Under the pieces are notes generated by a model. It ran no database searches and was not told the DNA's origin. It was given only the letters and a program-made list of their open reading frames with translations. Below, piece after piece: positions 16,628 through 24,128 of a stretch of DNA of 38,704 nt. Position 1 is the first letter of the stretch. Each line of letters opens with the position of its first letter. A program made the translations under genes and the position numbers. Origin of the DNA: an uncultured Bacteroidales bacterium (GTDB lineage: Bacteria; Bacteroidota; Bacteroidia; Bacteroidales; CHK158-818); contig CASGEW010000014.1 in assembly GCA_949300615.1 (NCBI GenBank), positions 1 through 38,704 of the forward strand. The letters run 5' to 3'.

Positions 16628-17388
16628 GAGACCGAGACCTTGACGGCATTGCCGTTTTTTACAAATACCAGCGTATTATCTTTTAAGGTATAGTGTTGGA
16701 AGTCTATTACCCAATTGGGGTCGAAATATTGGCCATTGACCCGTACCTCGAAATGTAAATGTTCGGTGGTTGCCCGACCGGTCCGACCGGTCAAGGCAAT
16801 GGGGTCGCCGGCAGAGACATATTCGCCTACCTTTACCAGGTTTTTCACATTGTGGCTATATACGGTTTCAAAACCGGACCGATGCCTTACCACGATTACA
16901 TTCCCGTAGGCGCCATAACGCTTGGACATCCGCACCACCCCGGCAAAGGCGGCCACAATGGTATCATTGGCCCGTGTTTTCAGATCTACCCCCGTATGCA
17001 TCCGCCCGCTTCTTCTACCGTAAGGAGAAATCACCTTGGCGCCGGGCAAGGGAAATGCGTAACCTGCCTCTTGCCCGAAAACAGGCAGTTCCACTACCAA
17101 ACGGGAATTTCGGTCGAACAGACCCTTATGCTTTGAACTGACATAAGCCGTTTCACTGGCTGAAAAAGTTTCGGGGATAACAATCCTCGCTTCGATGTCG
17201 CGTACCGGCCGATACGGAAAGGTTACCGTATATACCGGAAGAGTCGGTTGATAGGTGGGTAACGGATCTATTTTAGCCAACGGATCATCCCACAAAGGAG
17301 GAGCAGATACCGTTTTTTTCGTGCCGCATCCTAAAAACAGGAACGGTAGAATCAGCAGAAGCGGAGCAAGCAAGTTATATCGATACAT
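16624..17388 (-). CDS. M23 family peptidoglycan endopeptidase-like lipoprotein
   Basis: A 254-residue LytM/M23 zinc metallopeptidase-type protein. The N-terminus is a lipoprotein signal with lipobox FLGC and lipidation at about C21. The peptidase domain occupies residues about 130-225. Its zinc ligands are visible: HTGVD (Hxx(x)D motif) and EHLHFEV (HxH motif), with GRRSGRMHTGVD typical of the fold. It may cleave peptide crosslinks in peptidoglycan or regulate an amidase. A start at 17424 is excluded because the -7 box at 17413-17420 lies inside that extension; the ATG at 17386-17388 is used. It converges on waaA. Confidence 0.9.
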   Translation of the reverse strand: MYRYNLLAPLLLILPFLFLGCGTKKTVSAPPLWDDPLAKIDPLPTYQPTLPVYTVTFPYRPVRDIEARIVIPETFSASETAYVSSKHKGLFDRNSRLVVELPVFGQEAGYAFPLPGAKVISPYGRRSGRMHTGVDLKTRANDTIVAAFAGVVRMSKRYGAYGNVIVVRHRSGFETVYSHNVKNLVKVGEYVSAGDPIALTGRTGRATTEHLHFEVRVNGQYFDPNWVIDFQHYTLKDNTLVFVKNGNAVKVSVS

Positions 17389-17412
17389 ATTTTTCAGGTT
17401 AGGCGGATACTT

Positions 17413-17420
17413 CAAAGTTA
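17413..17420 (-). promoter_or_regulatory. -7 box of the M23 gene
   Basis: TAACTTTG on the minus strand matches TAnnTTTG and sits 25 nt upstream of the chosen ATG. No convincing -33 element was seen. Confidence 0.5.
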
Positions 17421-17494
17421 ACAAAAAAGAGTGTACCAGAGAGAGGCAGCCGGAGCGAAAACCGTTTCGGCATTAGAGAACGCACCAAATAAAA

Positions 17495-17522
17495 AAGGAT
17501 ATCCTGAGTTGCCGATATCCTT
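17495..17522 (-). terminator. terminator after rpmH
   Basis: AAGGATATC (17495-17503) and GATATCCTT (17514-17522) form a perfect 9-bp stem with a 10-nt loop. In the rpmH direction it is followed by a T-run. Confidence 0.8.
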
Positions 17523-17557
17523 CTTTATTTAGTAAGTAAAAATACTAAAATCTAAAA

Positions 17558-17719
17558 TTAGGCTTTCTTGCTGTTGTATTCGTCAGAAACAGTCAGTTTC
17601 TTTCTTCCTTTTGCACGACGGGCAGCCAATACGCGGCGACCGTTTGCAGTAGCCATTCTTTCACGGAATCCGTGTTTGTTTTTTCTCTTTCTGTTAGAGG
17701 GTTGGAATGTTCTTTTCAT
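17558..17719 (-). CDS. rpmH: 50S ribosomal protein L34
   Basis: A 53-residue, highly basic large-subunit protein. It begins [20 protein letters not shown] and continues [20 protein letters not shown], which is the full L34 signature. The C-terminus adds a short tail, [13 protein letters not shown], usual in Bacteroidetes. It has its own promoter (17769-17799) and terminator (17495-17522), so it is a single-gene unit, divergent from efp. In many bacteria rpmH lies next to rnpA and dnaA; here it does not. Confidence 0.97.
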   Translation of the reverse strand: MKRTFQPSNRKRKNKHGFRERMATANGRRVLAARRAKGRKKLTVSDEYNSKKA

Positions 17720-17768
17720 CGTATATACTTGTTTTATGTTATTACTCTTACCTTTCGGAATCGAGTCG

Positions 17769-17799
17769 CAAAATTAGTTACTTTTCTGAAATAAACAAA
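17769..17799 (-). promoter_or_regulatory. promoter of rpmH
   Basis: On the minus strand TAATTTTG (17769-17776) matches the -7 consensus and TTTG (17796-17799) the -33 element, with a 19-nt spacer. The transcript would begin near 17762, giving a leader of about 43 nt. Confidence 0.75.
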
Positions 17800-17826
17800 G
17801 GGATAACTCTTTTTTAGTAATTTCTT

Positions 17827-17858
17827 TTTGCGGTTTTTACTGATTTACATTACTTTTG
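17827..17858 (+). promoter_or_regulatory. promoter of efp
   Basis: TTTG (17827-17830), a 20-nt spacer and TACTTTTG (17851-17858) form a full Bacteroidetes promoter. It is divergent from the rpmH promoter, with 27 nt between the two -33 elements. Confidence 0.8.
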
Positions 17859-17912
17859 CACCCGGAAAGATGAATCATTCATAAAAACAATTACACATAA
17901 ATTCACAGTAAT

Positions 17913-18479
17913 ATGATTAATGCACAAGACATTAAGATCGGAACAGCTATCCGTATGGACGGAAAACTCTATTTCTGCATCGACTTCCTGCACGTAAAAC
18001 CGGGTAAAGGAAATACTTTCATGCGTACCAAACTGAAAGATGTGGTAAACGGCTATGTATTGGAACGTCGTTTCAACATCGGTGAAAAATTAGAAGATGT
18101 TCGCGTAGAACGCCGTCCTTATCAATACCTGTACAAAGAGGGTGATGATTACATCTTCATGAACCAGGAAACCTTTGAACAACACCCCATCGCCCATGAC
18201 CAGATTACCGGGGTAAACTTCCTGAAAGAGGGAATGGTGGTGGATGTGGTATCGGATGCCTCTTCCGAAACCATTCTGTTCGCCGAACTGCCGGTAAAGG
18301 TACAACTGGTCGTTACCTATACAGAACCGGGATTGAAAGGCGATACCGCTACCAATACCCTAAAACCGGCAACGGTTGAAACGGGTGCAGAAGTACGCGT
18401 TCCGTTGTTCATCAACGAAGGCGAAACCATCGAAATCGATACCCGCGACGGATCCTACTTAGGTAGGGTGAAAGCCTAA
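17913..18479 (+). CDS. efp: translation elongation factor P
   Basis: A 188-residue factor that relieves ribosome stalling at polyproline stretches. Three domains are present: the N-terminal KOW-like domain, the OB domain and the C-terminal OB domain ending with the signature [14 protein letters not shown]. The tip loop is KPGKGNTF, with K32 at the position that carries the modifying group in other bacteria. The loop has the usual lysine rather than arginine, so modification (EpmA type or 5-aminopentanol type) or unmodified action is possible; no modifying gene is in the window. It is a single-gene unit with its own promoter and terminator. Confidence 0.97.
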   Translation: MINAQDIKIGTAIRMDGKLYFCIDFLHVKPGKGNTFMRTKLKDVVNGYVLERRFNIGEKLEDVRVERRPYQYLYKEGDDYIFMNQETFEQHPIAHDQITGVNFLKEGMVVDVVSDASSETILFAELPVKVQLVVTYTEPGLKGDTATNTLKPATVETGAEVRVPLFINEGETIEIDTRDGSYLGRVKA

Positions 18480-18503
18480 TTCACTTACTTATCCATAAAG
18501 CAT

Positions 18504-18531
18504 AAAGAGATGTCCTTTTGGACATCTCTTT
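18504..18531 (+). terminator. terminator after efp
   Basis: AAAGAGATGTCC (18504-18515) and GGACATCTCTTT (18520-18531) form a perfect 12-bp stem with a TTTT loop, followed by GTTTTT. Confidence 0.85.
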
Positions 18532-18589
18532 GTTTTTCTGACCGTATCGCCACAGAGCGAACGTAGGGGTATCCCCCTTCCTGCCGGAA

Positions 18590-20452
18590 TTACTTCGTCG
18601 GTTTTTCCCGAAGCGTTCCACCTTCGTTGTATCGCTGGTTGTTGGGCAACCCGGGTTTCCCGGTTCCCTGTTGCAACAACGGCAACATCTCGTCCCAATA
18701 TTGCGGATATATATCCCGGGGAGAGGCTTTGTGTTTCTTACAAAGATAGGCTGCCATACCTACCACTTCGCCCATCATGCCTGTCGTCCGCATTACCCGG
18801 ACGGTACCCAGCGCCGTATGCGATACGCTGATGTTGCGTCCGGCCATAAACAGGTTTTCGATATTACGGGAATACAAACACCGGTAAGGTATGGGATAGG
18901 GATATATGTTGCTCTGTTTGGTAATGGCTTTAAACTCCTTACCGGGAAAGTTCTTGGAGTTGACCGGATCGGGATAATGCAAATCGATGCTCCACGTGGT
19001 AGAGGCGGTTCCATCTTCGTATTCAACGTAATTCCGGATGTCGTTCTCTGTAAGGATGTGATCGCCCAGTAACCTTCGCGACTCCCGTTTCCCCGAGATA
19101 TAAGCTACCCAGGCAAGCCGGCGATTTCGGTACGCCGGGTCTCCTGACTCGTTTTTCAGGTATGACCAGTTGGAAAAGATAACCAACATACCGTAATCCC
19201 GAATCTGCTCGAATTCAGTTATTTGATTCCGATTCATACCGGTTTCCCACCGCCACTCTCCTTTGGTAACCTTTTCGGCATTTTGGGCATTAAAATCGAT
19301 GCCATAACGGAATTCCGGGAATCGGCTCGCGCGGGCACTCTCTTCCGAATACCATTGAACGGAAGCGCCCATGGTCATGCTGTCGGCCTTTTCGGGGGCA
19401 GTAGGCTCTCCGTACTGGTCGCGACTTTCACGACCCATGGCATAGTCGGCTCCGGACAATACGCCGACCGTTCCATCTCCCGTACAATCGGCAAAGAGAG
19501 GGGCCGATACCAAAATCTCCCGAGAACTCTCGATATGACGGGCAATAACACCGGTAATGCGGTTCTTCTTGGTCTTTGTCTTGACAACCCGATAATTGGG
19601 GAAAAGAGTGATATTCTTTTCTGCCGCTATGAAAGCGGCTTTTTTGTCATCCTCATAATACGATGCCGGTTGGGCATTTCCTCCTTTTTCTGGTCCAAAC
19701 TCTTTGATCAGATTTCCCAACTGGTCATAGGGCTGAGCCTCGATCCGACCTCCTAAATGAACCCGAACCTCCGAACTATTGTTTCCTCCCAACACCGGAC
19801 GGTCGTTTATCAGGGCAACCTGCAACCCCAACCGTGCGGCCGATACCGCCGCACAAATACCGGCAATTCCGCCTCCGGTTACCACCAGATCGAAATCCCC
19901 TACTTTTTGAGGCTTTTTCAACCCCAAACATTTGCGCCGAAACGACTCCAAAGCCGAACCATCCGTCGGCGGAACAAAAGAGGCATCGGTCGTAAACAGC
20001 AACGCATCGCAACGGCCGTTAAAACCGGTCAGATCGTGTAATTTTACGGTATTGCGCTTTTGGGTAATCTCGACAGTTCCTACCTTTTGCCACTCCCATC
20101 GACTTCCTGTTATCCCCGCGGTATCGGGCAACGTCTTGCCGTCCACCGATACGGAAAAGGCCCCCGGGCCTTTTCCGGAGAACCAGGGAGAGGTCCAGTT
20201 ATAGGTCCTGACATATACCTGGTATTTCCCCTGTTTGGGAAAATCCACGTCGGTAACGGCATCCTCTACCGGTACGCCCAATCCGTGCGCCATCAAATAA
20301 GAGGAGCCCATGATATCCATAAACTGCTGATCGACTACCCATCCTCCTTTTCGGGCAAAACTCTCCGCCTCTACCCACACGTGTGCGGCATGAGTAGGAA
20401 ATGGCGCTGCAAACAATACAAACAAGAAAAATAAACGGATACTTCTTTTCAT
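18590..20452 (-). CDS. exported FAD-dependent oxidoreductase with N-terminal carbohydrate-binding-like domain
   Basis: A 620-residue protein. A signal peptide (residues about 1-22, ending THAA) is followed by a beta-rich domain (about 23-160, beginning HVWVEAESF) like the sugar-binding modules in Bacteroidetes enzymes. The FAD domain (PF12831 type) starts near residue 185 with the dinucleotide-binding pattern VVTGGGIAGICAA. LFADCTGDGTVGVLSGADYAMG (about 315) and NLFMAGRNISVSHTALGTVRVM near the C-terminus are conserved in that family. Many relatives sit in polysaccharide-use loci, but none is adjacent here and the substrate is unknown. The gene directly abuts the GRAM-like gene upstream and is probably co-transcribed with it. 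Confidence 0.88.
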   Translation of the reverse strand: MKRSIRLFFLFVLFAAPFPTHAAHVWVEAESFARKGGWVVDQQFMDIMGSSYLMAHGLGVPVEDAVTDVDFPKQGKYQVYVRTYNWTSPWFSGKGPGAFSVSVDGKTLPDTAGITGSRWEWQKVGTVEITQKRNTVKLHDLTGFNGRCDALLFTTDASFVPPTDGSALESFRRKCLGLKKPQKVGDFDLVVTGGGIAGICAAVSAARLGLQVALINDRPVLGGNNSSEVRVHLGGRIEAQPYDQLGNLIKEFGPEKGGNAQPASYYEDDKKAAFIAAEKNITLFPNYRVVKTKTKKNRITGVIARHIESSREILVSAPLFADCTGDGTVGVLSGADYAMGRESRDQYGEPTAPEKADSMTMGASVQWYSEESARASRFPEFRYGIDFNAQNAEKVTKGEWRWETGMNRNQITEFEQIRDYGMLVIFSNWSYLKNESGDPAYRNRRLAWVAYISGKRESRRLLGDHILTENDIRNYVEYEDGTASTTWSIDLHYPDPVNSKNFPGKEFKAITKQSNIYPYPIPYRCLYSRNIENLFMAGRNISVSHTALGTVRVMRTTGMMGEVVGMAAYLCKKHKASPRDIYPQYWDEMLPLLQQGTGKPGLPNNQRYNEGGTLREKPTK

Positions 20453-20935
20453 TTATGTCGGTTTAGGATTTATATATTCGGCTACTACGGTAGGGAAATC
20501 GACCGAAAAGAGATGTTCTTTTCCCCCTTTTTCACGAACCAATAAATTGGATATACTCTCGGGAATAGCCTCCTCTATCTGTAAACGCAAGATAAAGAAA
20601 CGCAACGGCTCTTCGCGCAGATGGCGGGCGATGAAACACAACCGCTGGTTGGTCAGAAAAAGAGTACCGGACACCCACTTGTCGGCACAATAGCAACGGG
20701 CGTCAAACCCTTTTTCCATCACCTCGTCGGGCAGCAATGTGGGGACAACCTGTTCTTCCTCCTGAGTTTTCACCCGACTCATGAAATAATTGGCTGTAAT
20801 AAGCAAAATCACAAACAAAAGCGCCTCGGAGATTTCTTCAATGCCTAATTTACCCACGGTAATGACAGAAACAAGGATATAGGCAACACCGATAGCCAAG
20901 GCTATCAAAAGATTTTTTTTAGTCGATTTTTTCAT
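20453..20935 (-). CDS. small membrane protein with GRAM/PH-like domain
   Basis: A 160-residue protein. Two hydrophobic segments (residues about 8-25 and 32-50) form a membrane hairpin. The cytoplasmic part contains SGTLFLTNQRLCFIARH near residue 93, which resembles the strand pattern of GRAM/PH-like domains (GxLxLTxxRLxF). The ATG at 20933-20935 is preferred to one at 20974 because the shorter form begins with a normal lysine-rich cytoplasmic end. The next gene starts at the base after its stop. Membrane lipid or protein binding is a guess from the fold. Confidence 0.6.
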   Translation of the reverse strand: MKKSTKKNLLIALAIGVAYILVSVITVGKLGIEEISEALLFVILLITANYFMSRVKTQEEEQVVPTLLPDEVMEKGFDARCYCADKWVSGTLFLTNQRLCFIARHLREEPLRFFILRLQIEEAIPESISNLLVREKGGKEHLFSVDFPTVVAEYINPKPT

Positions 20936-20995
20936 ATTCTGATTCAATTTAGCGCAAGATAGCGAATATTTCACTCCGAATAAACAAATATTTAA

Positions 20996-21003
20996 TATAT
21001 TTG
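20996..21003 (+). promoter_or_regulatory. -7 box of the glycosyltransferase gene
   Basis: TATATTTG matches TAnnTTTG. It overlaps a TTG at 21001 that would otherwise be the first possible start codon, so translation must begin further downstream. No -33 element was seen at the right distance. Confidence 0.55.
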
Positions 21004-21027
21004 CATGACACGATTAAAAACACGCCC

Positions 21028-22032
21028 TTGGAACTATATTTTTCTATCATCATACCGGTGTATAACCGACCGGACGAAGTGGGGGAACTGTTGGAGAGCC
21101 TGGCTTCGCAAACCGACAAAAACTTTGAAGTCATACTGGTAGAAGACGGGTCCACGCAACGATGCGATACCGTTGCCCGCCAATACGCCGATCGGGTAAA
21201 TATCCGTTACTATTTTAAAGAGAACTCGGGACGCAGCCAAACCCGAAATTACGGAATGGCACGCGCGTCGGGCAATTACCTGCTGTTTTTTGATTCCGAC
21301 TGCATCCTGCCCCCATTCTATTTTGAACGGCTAAATTCGGCGCTGACACAGCATTATGTAGATTGTTTCGGAGGACCGGACAAAGCTCACGAATCATTTA
21401 CCGACCTGCAAAAGGCCATCAGTTACTCCATGACCTCCTTCTTTACGACCGGAGGGATCCGGGGAGGGAAACGGGGGCTGGAAAAGTTTTCACCACGGAC
21501 CTTTAACATGGGTTTTTCGCGACAGGTGTATGAACGGGTGGGAGGATTCAAAGATATGTTCGGCGAGGACATCGATTTAAGTACCCGCATCCGTCGGGCC
21601 GGATTTTCCATCTCGCTGATTCGCGAAGTATTCGTGTACCACAAACGCCGCGTCAGTTTCCGGTCGTTTTTCAAACAGGTAAGGGTCTTTGGTATGGCTC
21701 GCGTGGCACTCTATCAACTGCATCCCGGCAGCCTGAAAATCGTACACCTATTACCGGCGGCATTTGTCATCGGATGTGCCCTCCTGCTCGTGGCTTCGCT
21801 TTTCTGCCCGTACGCAGGATTGCCGATTCTCTTGTGGGCGGGGTTGCTGTTCGCCGAATCGCTTGTCAAAAACAAAAGTATCCACATCGCTTTTTTATCG
21901 GTCATTGCCGGCTTTATCCAACTCTCCGGATACGGAATCGGATTTATCAAGGCCTTTACGGAAAAGATCATCCTGCACAAGCAGATCGACACGGAACAGG
22001 AACTCAACAAACACTACAAAAAGACAAAATAG
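21028..22032 (+). CDS. family 2 glycosyltransferase with C-terminal membrane segments
   Basis: A 334-residue GT2 enzyme that transfers a sugar from a nucleotide donor. It opens with the GT-A fold strand FSIIIPVYNRP and VILVEDGST. The metal-binding motif is D89-S90-D91 in LLFFDSDC. RTFNMGFSRQVYERVGGF and FGEDIDLSTRIRRAG carry the acceptor-side acidic residues. Two hydrophobic stretches near residues 235-262 and 285-305 anchor it to the membrane. The start is TTG at 21028-21030 (then ELYFSIII), where homologous proteins would have ATG. An upstream in-frame TTG at 21001 lies within the -7 box. It converges on lpxH with 8 nt between them. Acceptor unknown; lipid- or polysaccharide-linked sugar is likely. 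Confidence 0.85.
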   Translation: MELYFSIIIPVYNRPDEVGELLESLASQTDKNFEVILVEDGSTQRCDTVARQYADRVNIRYYFKENSGRSQTRNYGMARASGNYLLFFDSDCILPPFYFERLNSALTQHYVDCFGGPDKAHESFTDLQKAISYSMTSFFTTGGIRGGKRGLEKFSPRTFNMGFSRQVYERVGGFKDMFGEDIDLSTRIRRAGFSISLIREVFVYHKRRVSFRSFFKQVRVFGMARVALYQLHPGSLKIVHLLPAAFVIGCALLLVASLFCPYAGLPILLWAGLLFAESLVKNKSIHIAFLSVIAGFIQLSGYGIGFIKAFTEKIILHKQIDTEQELNKHYKKTK

Positions 22033-22040
22033 GGAAAAGA

Positions 22041-22799
22041 TTACGCTACATCGGAGGGCTCAAAGATGTCGAGTGTGAGTTGCCCCGTTTCATCCAAAAC
22101 GGCAAAGGAAAAATAGTTTATCCAGTCGCCCAAGATGATAACGCGGCTATCTTTGCGCAACATCAAATCGAGCATGATGTGGCGATGCCCGAAGATAAAG
22201 TAATTGATCGGTTCTTTCTCCAAATACTGTTTGGCATATTGTACCAGAAATTCCGACTGTTCTCCCTTATAATCCTCCTCCAACGAATTGGAGCGGCTGT
22301 GGGACGACCAACGGTGGGCAAAAGAGACAGTCCACCGCGGATGCACGGCAGCAAAAAGCCATTGGCAGAAACGGCTGTGAAAAATCGTCTGCATCAGCTG
22401 CATCGAAAAGGGAAGACGCACCCCCGGCAAGACGTCGCCATGGGCCAGGAACAGACGTTTCCCGGCCAACGTACAGACCAATGCCTCTTTATGCAGGATG
22501 ATACCCAACTCATCGGGGAGATAGTCGAATATCCAGATATCGTGATTTCCGATAAACCAGTGTACCTCGACGCCGTTATCGGTAAGCTCGGCTATCTTGC
22601 CGAAGAAACGGGTAAATCCACGGGGGACAACCGTTTTATACTCATACCAGAAATCCAATACATCTCCCAACAGATAGATGGCCGAGGCTTCGTCTTTGAC
22701 CGAATCGAGCCAACGGACAACACGTTTCTCGGTTTCGCGCGGATTTTTCAACGTACGCGCCCCCAGATGCATATCTGAAAGGAAATAAATTTTTTTCAT
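22041..22799 (-). CDS. lpxH: UDP-2,3-diacylglucosamine diphosphatase-type metallophosphoesterase
   Basis: A 252-residue calcineurin-like phosphoesterase at the membrane surface. By family it converts UDP-2,3-diacylglucosamine to lipid X in lipid A synthesis. The metal-binding blocks are all visible: D9-x-H11 in FLSDMHLG, D46 in GDVLDFW, N85-H86-D87 in GNHD, HGD near residue 120 and GHRH near residue 205. The D-F-W after the second block is common in LpxH-type proteins. It is the third gene of the radC-DUF59-lpxH run (gap 9 nt). A cytoplasmic phosphoesterase of other specificity cannot be excluded from sequence alone. Confidence 0.87.
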   Translation of the reverse strand: MKKIYFLSDMHLGARTLKNPRETEKRVVRWLDSVKDEASAIYLLGDVLDFWYEYKTVVPRGFTRFFGKIAELTDNGVEVHWFIGNHDIWIFDYLPDELGIILHKEALVCTLAGKRLFLAHGDVLPGVRLPFSMQLMQTIFHSRFCQWLFAAVHPRWTVSFAHRWSSHSRSNSLEEDYKGEQSEFLVQYAKQYLEKEPINYFIFGHRHIMLDLMLRKDSRVIILGDWINYFSFAVLDETGQLTLDIFEPSDVA

Positions 22800-22808
22800 C
22801 TCTGTTTT

Positions 22809-23126
22809 TTATAAAAATCCCAACTCCAATTTAGCCTCCTCACTCATCATATCCTTGTCCCATTCGGGCTCAAACACGAGCTGGACATCTACGTTTTTCA
22901 CCTCGTCGATGCTCTCTATCTTCATGCGGATATCCTCTACGATAAAGTCGGCTGCTGGACAATTCGGGGCCGTAAGCGTCATATCGACCTTTACATTGTT
23001 ATCGTCATCCACATCCACCTTGTATATAAGTCCCAGATCGTACACGTTTACCGGTATTTCCGGATCGTAAACGGTCTTCAACAACCGGACAATCTTCTCT
23101 TCGACAGACAGCAATTCATTTCCCAT
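22809..23126 (-). CDS. MIP18/DUF59 family iron-sulfur assembly protein
   Basis: A 105-residue protein of the MIP18 (DUF59, SufT/PaaD-like) family, which helps insert or carry Fe-S clusters. The family pattern is clear: VYDPEIPVNVYDLGLIYKV (about residue 19) and MTLTAPNCPAADF (about residue 50) with the conserved cysteine in the second block. A frame starting at 23216 would overlap radC; the ATG at 23124-23126 gives the normal length. It sits 40 nt after radC and 9 nt before lpxH. The suf genes are not in the window. Confidence 0.9.
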   Translation of the reverse strand: MGNELLSVEEKIVRLLKTVYDPEIPVNVYDLGLIYKVDVDDDNNVKVDMTLTAPNCPAADFIVEDIRMKIESIDEVKNVDVQLVFEPEWDKDMMSEEAKLELGFL

Positions 23127-23166
23127 ATACGTTATTTTTTGCAAAGTTACACAAATTCGGCATGAT

Positions 23167-23865
23167 CTACAATTTTCCCTCGTCGGCATAACTGAAATAG
23201 GCGTGCTCGCAAACAATCAGGTGGTCGAGCATCTTGATGCCCATCAACTCGGACGAATAGCGAAGCCGCTCGGTAAGCCGGTCGTCTTCGCCGCTGGGGT
23301 TCAGGCTGCCCGACGGATGGTTATGGCATAGCGCAATCCCGGAAGCCAACTGCTCGATAGCCGGTTTGAGGATCAGCCGCACATCCACATACGTAGCCGC
23401 CACGCCGCCCTGGCTAACCCGGAGCTTGTTGATCACCCGGTTTTGCGCATTCAACAACAATATCCAGAACTCTTCGTAAGGTAAATCGACCAACAACGGA
23501 TAAAAAATACGGAAAATATCGTTGCTGCACACAACGCGCGGACGATCCTCCGACGAGCCCTCCTCCTTGCGTCTGCGGCCCAACTCCAAAGCGGCTATAA
23601 TGCTGATGGCTTTCGCCTCTCCTATCCCATAAAACATCGAAATAAAATCGGAAACCGAATATTTCCCCAAACGGTTCAAATCATTATCCGCGCTGTTCAA
23701 TATCCGTTGCGAGAGTTCCACCGCCGTCTCGTTCCGGTTGCCCGAACCGATTAAAATGGCAATCAATTCGGCCGTACTCAACGCACGAATACCTTGCGAC
23801 AACATCTTCTCCCGGGGACGGTCTTCTTCCGCCAACTCCGTTATCGTCAATTTTTGCTTTACCAT
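23167..23865 (-). CDS. radC: RadC family protein with JAMM domain
   Basis: A 232-residue protein. The N-terminal part (about 1-105) has a helix-hairpin-helix look (ALSTAELIAILIGSG, YGIGEAKAISIIAALELGRR). The C-terminal JAB/MPN metalloprotease-like domain holds the JAMM motif HNHPSGSLNPSGEDDRLT, with an H-x-H and distal D for metal binding. RadC was named for DNA repair, but that role is disputed and the true activity is unknown. It is the first gene of a three-gene unit. The 260 bp between it and the divergent GH127 gene contains TATTTTTG (minus, 24031-24038), a possible -7 box with no -33 partner. Confidence 0.93.
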   Translation of the reverse strand: MVKQKLTITELAEEDRPREKMLSQGIRALSTAELIAILIGSGNRNETAVELSQRILNSADNDLNRLGKYSVSDFISMFYGIGEAKAISIIAALELGRRRKEEGSSEDRPRVVCSNDIFRIFYPLLVDLPYEEFWILLLNAQNRVINKLRVSQGGVAATYVDVRLILKPAIEQLASGIALCHNHPSGSLNPSGEDDRLTERLRYSSELMGIKMLDHLIVCEHAYFSYADEGKL

Positions 23866-24128
23866 AAATATTCTTTCTTGTTTCCTGAAACGACAGAATA
23901 GCCGAAAATAGTGAATCCGAAGATTTCATACAAGAGAGAAACGTTTTTTATTCCTTGATTGCCATTTAGCCGGAACAAAAAACAAGGAGAAACAACTATT
24001 TTCAGAACAAATTACATTGTATAAATAAAGCAAAAATACGATATTTGTAACAAAATGCGTCTTCATGTTATCGCTTGATTCGGCTGCACCGACATGAACG
24101 ACTTATTAACAAGCAATTAACCCTATCT

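Noticed and set aside
21774-22778. 334-codon plus-strand frame over the glycosyltransferase end and lpxH
   Set aside because: Antisense to lpxH, which has all metal-binding motifs; the frame is a shadow.
24001-24060. Promoter for the GH127 gene or radC at 24031-24047
   Set aside because: TATTTTTG on the minus strand has no -33 at 19-21 nt and lies 166 nt from radC; the plus-strand ATATTTG lacks the TA at the right spacing.
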